Shown piece by piece: positions 62,248-64,000 of a stretch of 64,000 bases of DNA. A program made the translations under genes and the position numbers. Positions within the stretch are counted from its first letter, which is position 1; each line of letters starts with the position of its first letter. The notes under the pieces are model-generated. The model made no database searches. It was not told the origin of the DNA and saw nothing but the letters and a program-made list of their open reading frames with translations. The DNA is from Demequina sp. NBRC 110057 (GTDB lineage Bacteria > Actinomycetota > Actinomycetes > Actinomycetales > Demequinaceae), in the NCBI RefSeq assembly GCF_002090175.1, contig NZ_BBRN01000004.1:372001-436000 (forward strand). Reading direction: 5' to 3'.

Positions 62248-63684
62248 ATGGCGCAGGCCCAGATCGGTGTGACAGGACTCGCGGTGATGGGGCGCAACCT
62301 CGCCCGCAACTTCGCTCGCAACGGCTTCACGGTGGCGGTGCACAACCGCTCTCCCCAGAAGATGCACTCGCTCATCGAGGAGCACGGCTCCGAGGGCGAG
62401 TTCATCGGCTGCGAGACCCTCGAGGACTTCGTCGACGCGCTGGCGAAGCCCCGCACCGTCGTGATCATGGTGCAGGCCGGAGGCCCCACCGACGCTGTTA
62501 TCGACGCGCTCACGCCGCTGCTGGAGGAGGGCGACATCATCGTCGACGCCGGCAACGCCCACTTCCCCGACACGCGCCGCCGCGAGGCCGCGCTCAAGGA
62601 GAAGGGCCTGCACTTTGTGGGCGCCGGTGTCTCCGGCGGTGAGGAGGGCGCCCTGCTGGGCCCCTCGATCATGCCCGGCGGCCCCGCGGAGTCGTACGCG
62701 ACGCTTGGCCCCATCCTCGAGAAGATCGCCGCCAAGGCGGAGGACGGCACCCCGTGCTGCGTGCACGTGGGCCCTGACGGCGCCGGCCACTTCGTCAAGA
62801 TGGTGCACAACGGCATCGAGTACGCCGACATGCAGCTCATCGGCGAGGCCTACCACCTGCTGCGCGCCGGCCTGAACCTCACGCCCGCCGAGATCGGCGA
62901 CATCTTCGCCGAGTGGAACACGGGTGACCTCGACTCGTTCCTCATCGACGTCACCGCGAACGTCCTGAAGCAGGTCGACGCGAAGACCGGCAAGCCGCTC
63001 GTCGACGTGATCGTCGACGAGGCGGGCCAGAAGGGCACCGGTCGCTGGACCGTGCAGTCCGCGCTCGACCTCGGTGCCCCCGTGACCGGCATCGCCGAGG
63101 CGACGTTTGCCCGCGCGATCTCCTCGCAGACCGCCCAGCGCGAGGCCGCCCGCGGCGTCCTCGCCGGCAACGCTGGCGACTTCCACATCAAGGACCGCAA
63201 GGGCTTCATCGAGGACGTGCGCCTCGCGCTGTACGCGTCCAAGGTGGTCGCCTACGCACAGGGCTTCGACCAGATCCAGGCCGCCTCGGAGGAGTACGGC
63301 TGGGGAATCAAGCGCGGCGACATGGCGAAGATCTGGCGCGAGGGCTGCATCATCCGCGCCCGCTTCCTCGACCGCATCACCGAGGCCTACGAGCGCAACG
63401 ACTCGCTCGCGTCGCTGCTGGTGGACGACTACTTCGCCGGTGCCGTCGCCAACGGCGTCTCGGCATGGCGCCGGGTGGTGTCGCAGGCAGCGCTGGCGGG
63501 CGTCCCCGCTCCCGCGTTCTCGTCGTCGCTGTCGTACTACGACTCGCTGCGCGCCGAGCGCCTTCCCGCCGCCCTCATCCAGGGTCAGCGCGACTTCTTC
63601 GGCGCTCACACCTACAAGCGCGTCGACGCCGAGGGCACGTTCCACACCCTCTGGGGCGGCGACCGCTCCGAGGTGGAGGCGTAA
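62248..63684 (+). CDS. gnd: 6-phosphogluconate dehydrogenase, decarboxylating
   Basis: Oxidises 6-phosphogluconate to ribulose 5-phosphate with CO2 release in the pentose phosphate pathway. It has 478 residues, the long NADP-type form. The nucleotide site is GVTGLAVMGRNLARNFARNG with VHNRSPQK (Arg for the NADP phosphate). The substrate site is GAGVSGGEEGALLGPSIMPG, and the catalytic Lys/Asn lie in HFVKMVHNGIEYADMQLI. The C-terminus has QRDFFGAHTYKRVD. AAAGGA precedes the ATG. A 17-bp hairpin follows. Confidence 0.97.
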   Translation: MAQAQIGVTGLAVMGRNLARNFARNGFTVAVHNRSPQKMHSLIEEHGSEGEFIGCETLEDFVDALAKPRTVVIMVQAGGPTDAVIDALTPLLEEGDIIVDAGNAHFPDTRRREAALKEKGLHFVGAGVSGGEEGALLGPSIMPGGPAESYATLGPILEKIAAKAEDGTPCCVHVGPDGAGHFVKMVHNGIEYADMQLIGEAYHLLRAGLNLTPAEIGDIFAEWNTGDLDSFLIDVTANVLKQVDAKTGKPLVDVIVDEAGQKGTGRWTVQSALDLGAPVTGIAEATFARAISSQTAQREAARGVLAGNAGDFHIKDRKGFIEDVRLALYASKVVAYAQGFDQIQAASEEYGWGIKRGDMAKIWREGCIIRARFLDRITEAYERNDSLASLLVDDYFAGAVANGVSAWRRVVSQAALAGVPAPAFSSSLSYYDSLRAERLPAALIQGQRDFFGAHTYKRVDAEGTFHTLWGGDRSEVEA

Positions 63685-63698
63685 GCCTTCGATCGCTC

Positions 63699-63738
63699 GC
63701 CGCGCCCCGGTCACCCCTCGTGGTGGCCGGGGCGCGGC
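63699..63738 (+). terminator. Terminator hairpin after gnd
   Basis: A 17-bp stem (63699-63715 with 63722-63738, one G-U pair) has a six-base CCTCGT loop and lies 14 bp after the gnd stop; there is no T-run. Confidence 0.85.
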
Positions 63739-63765
63739 GCGTTTCAGGGGTGCTCGCGCCATCAC

Positions 63766-63771
63766 TAGGGT
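63766..63771 (+). promoter_or_regulatory. -10 element of zapE (leaderless)
   Basis: TAGGGT, exactly seven bases before ATG 63779, with no Shine-Dalgarno sequence. Confidence 0.6.
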
Positions 63772-63778
63772 GTCACCC

Positions 63779-64000
63779 ATGACCGCCCGACTCGTCGGAC
63801 GCAGGCCCCACGTCGAGCCCGACGCTCTGATCGCCGCCCTCGTCCCGCCGCCCCACTTCGACAGCGCCACCTTTGACTCCTACAGGCCCGATGCCGACTA
63901 CCCGAGCCAGCGCGAGGCCGTCGATGCCGTGCGCTCCTTTGCGAAGGGGGTGGGAAGGCGCGGCCTCCTGCGCCGCTCCAGCGGGGGTCGCGGGGTCTAC
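63779..64000 (+). CDS. zapE: Cell division ATPase ZapE (AFG1-like), N-terminal part
   Basis: Only 74 residues are in the window; the gene runs past the right edge. The start matches the actinobacterial ZapE/AFG1 family: LVPPPHFDSATFDSYRPDAD followed by PSQREAVDAVRSFA and a basic stretch, ending at RGVY, just before the expected Walker A loop. ZapE is an AAA-type ATPase linked to the Z-ring and to protein quality control. The P-loop itself is not visible, so the call rests on the N-terminal pattern. Confidence 0.75.
   Translation, partial: MTARLVGRRPHVEPDALIAALVPPPHFDSATFDSYRPDADYPSQREAVDAVRSFAKGVGRRGLLRRSSGGRGVY

Overview
The window is a dense, high-GC chromosomal segment of an actinobacterium. 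The markers are a bcc-aa3 respiratory chain with a diheme QcrC, SepH, a PASTA kinase, and the actinobacterial DUF3000, DUF3159, DUF3710, DUF4192, DUF4193 and DUF5998 families. Codon use, a ParE/ParC pair and a PPi-type phosphofructokinase suggest the Micrococcales, but no rRNA gene is present to confirm this. There are 59 supported protein genes, two of them cut by the window edges (nadA left, zapE right). I found no tRNA, rRNA, insertion sequence, prophage or CRISPR array, and no gene-free stretch longer than about 230 bp.

Layout. 1-3.0 kb: NAD and Fe-S genes (nadA, a degenerate glycerate-kinase homologue, erpA, a cysteine-desulfurase-like gene). 3.0-12.1 kb: respiration, with ctaC-ctaD-ctaF rightward and ctaE-qcrC-qcrA-qcrB leftward; a K+ channel and sodA lie between the two tails. 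12.2-21.9 kb: an atypical receiver protein, trpD, an exonuclease/GIY-YIG fusion, a small Cys protein, a FadD15-like ligase, glucokinase, an acyltransferase, PPi-PFK and type II DAHP synthase. 22-28.1 kb: PASTA kinase, LysM-transglycosylase, an Rv2175c-like protein, idsA and a DUF4192 gene. 28.1-35.2 kb: the primary sigma factor, transport and small genes, and parE. 35.3-38.8 kb: a sortase with its probable substrate and a ThrE exporter. 38.8-47.6 kb: ppc, parC, DUF5998, phosphatase and hydrolase genes, sepH. 47.6-55.3 kb: IMPase, DUF4193, dut, DUF3710, OB-fold, DUF3159, two TrkA proteins, a KimA/APC-type permease and a TrmA-like methyltransferase. 55.4-64 kb: acnA, dxs, RNase D, DUF3000, gnd, zapE. 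From memory, much of this order follows the Mycobacterium tuberculosis Rv2205c-Rv2173 and Rv2703-Rv2680 regions, so this is conserved core genome rather than an island.

Expression signals are unusually regular. About twenty genes carry a -10-like hexamer (TANNNT, or CANNAT and similar) ending six to eight bases, usually exactly seven, before an ATG or GTG, with no Shine-Dalgarno sequence. This is the layout of leaderless mRNAs and it fixes several starts. Gene ends carry long hairpins with almost no U-tract.

Points most worth a second look: a cysteine-desulfurase homologue that has lost its PLP-binding lysine; a primary sigma-factor gene whose only well-placed start codon is ACG, behind a SigR/SigH-type promoter; a K+ module (KimA-like permease beside two TrkA proteins) with an altered first-helix motif; an inverted repeat with self-palindromic arms at 6162-6222; and a sortase plus substrate pair.
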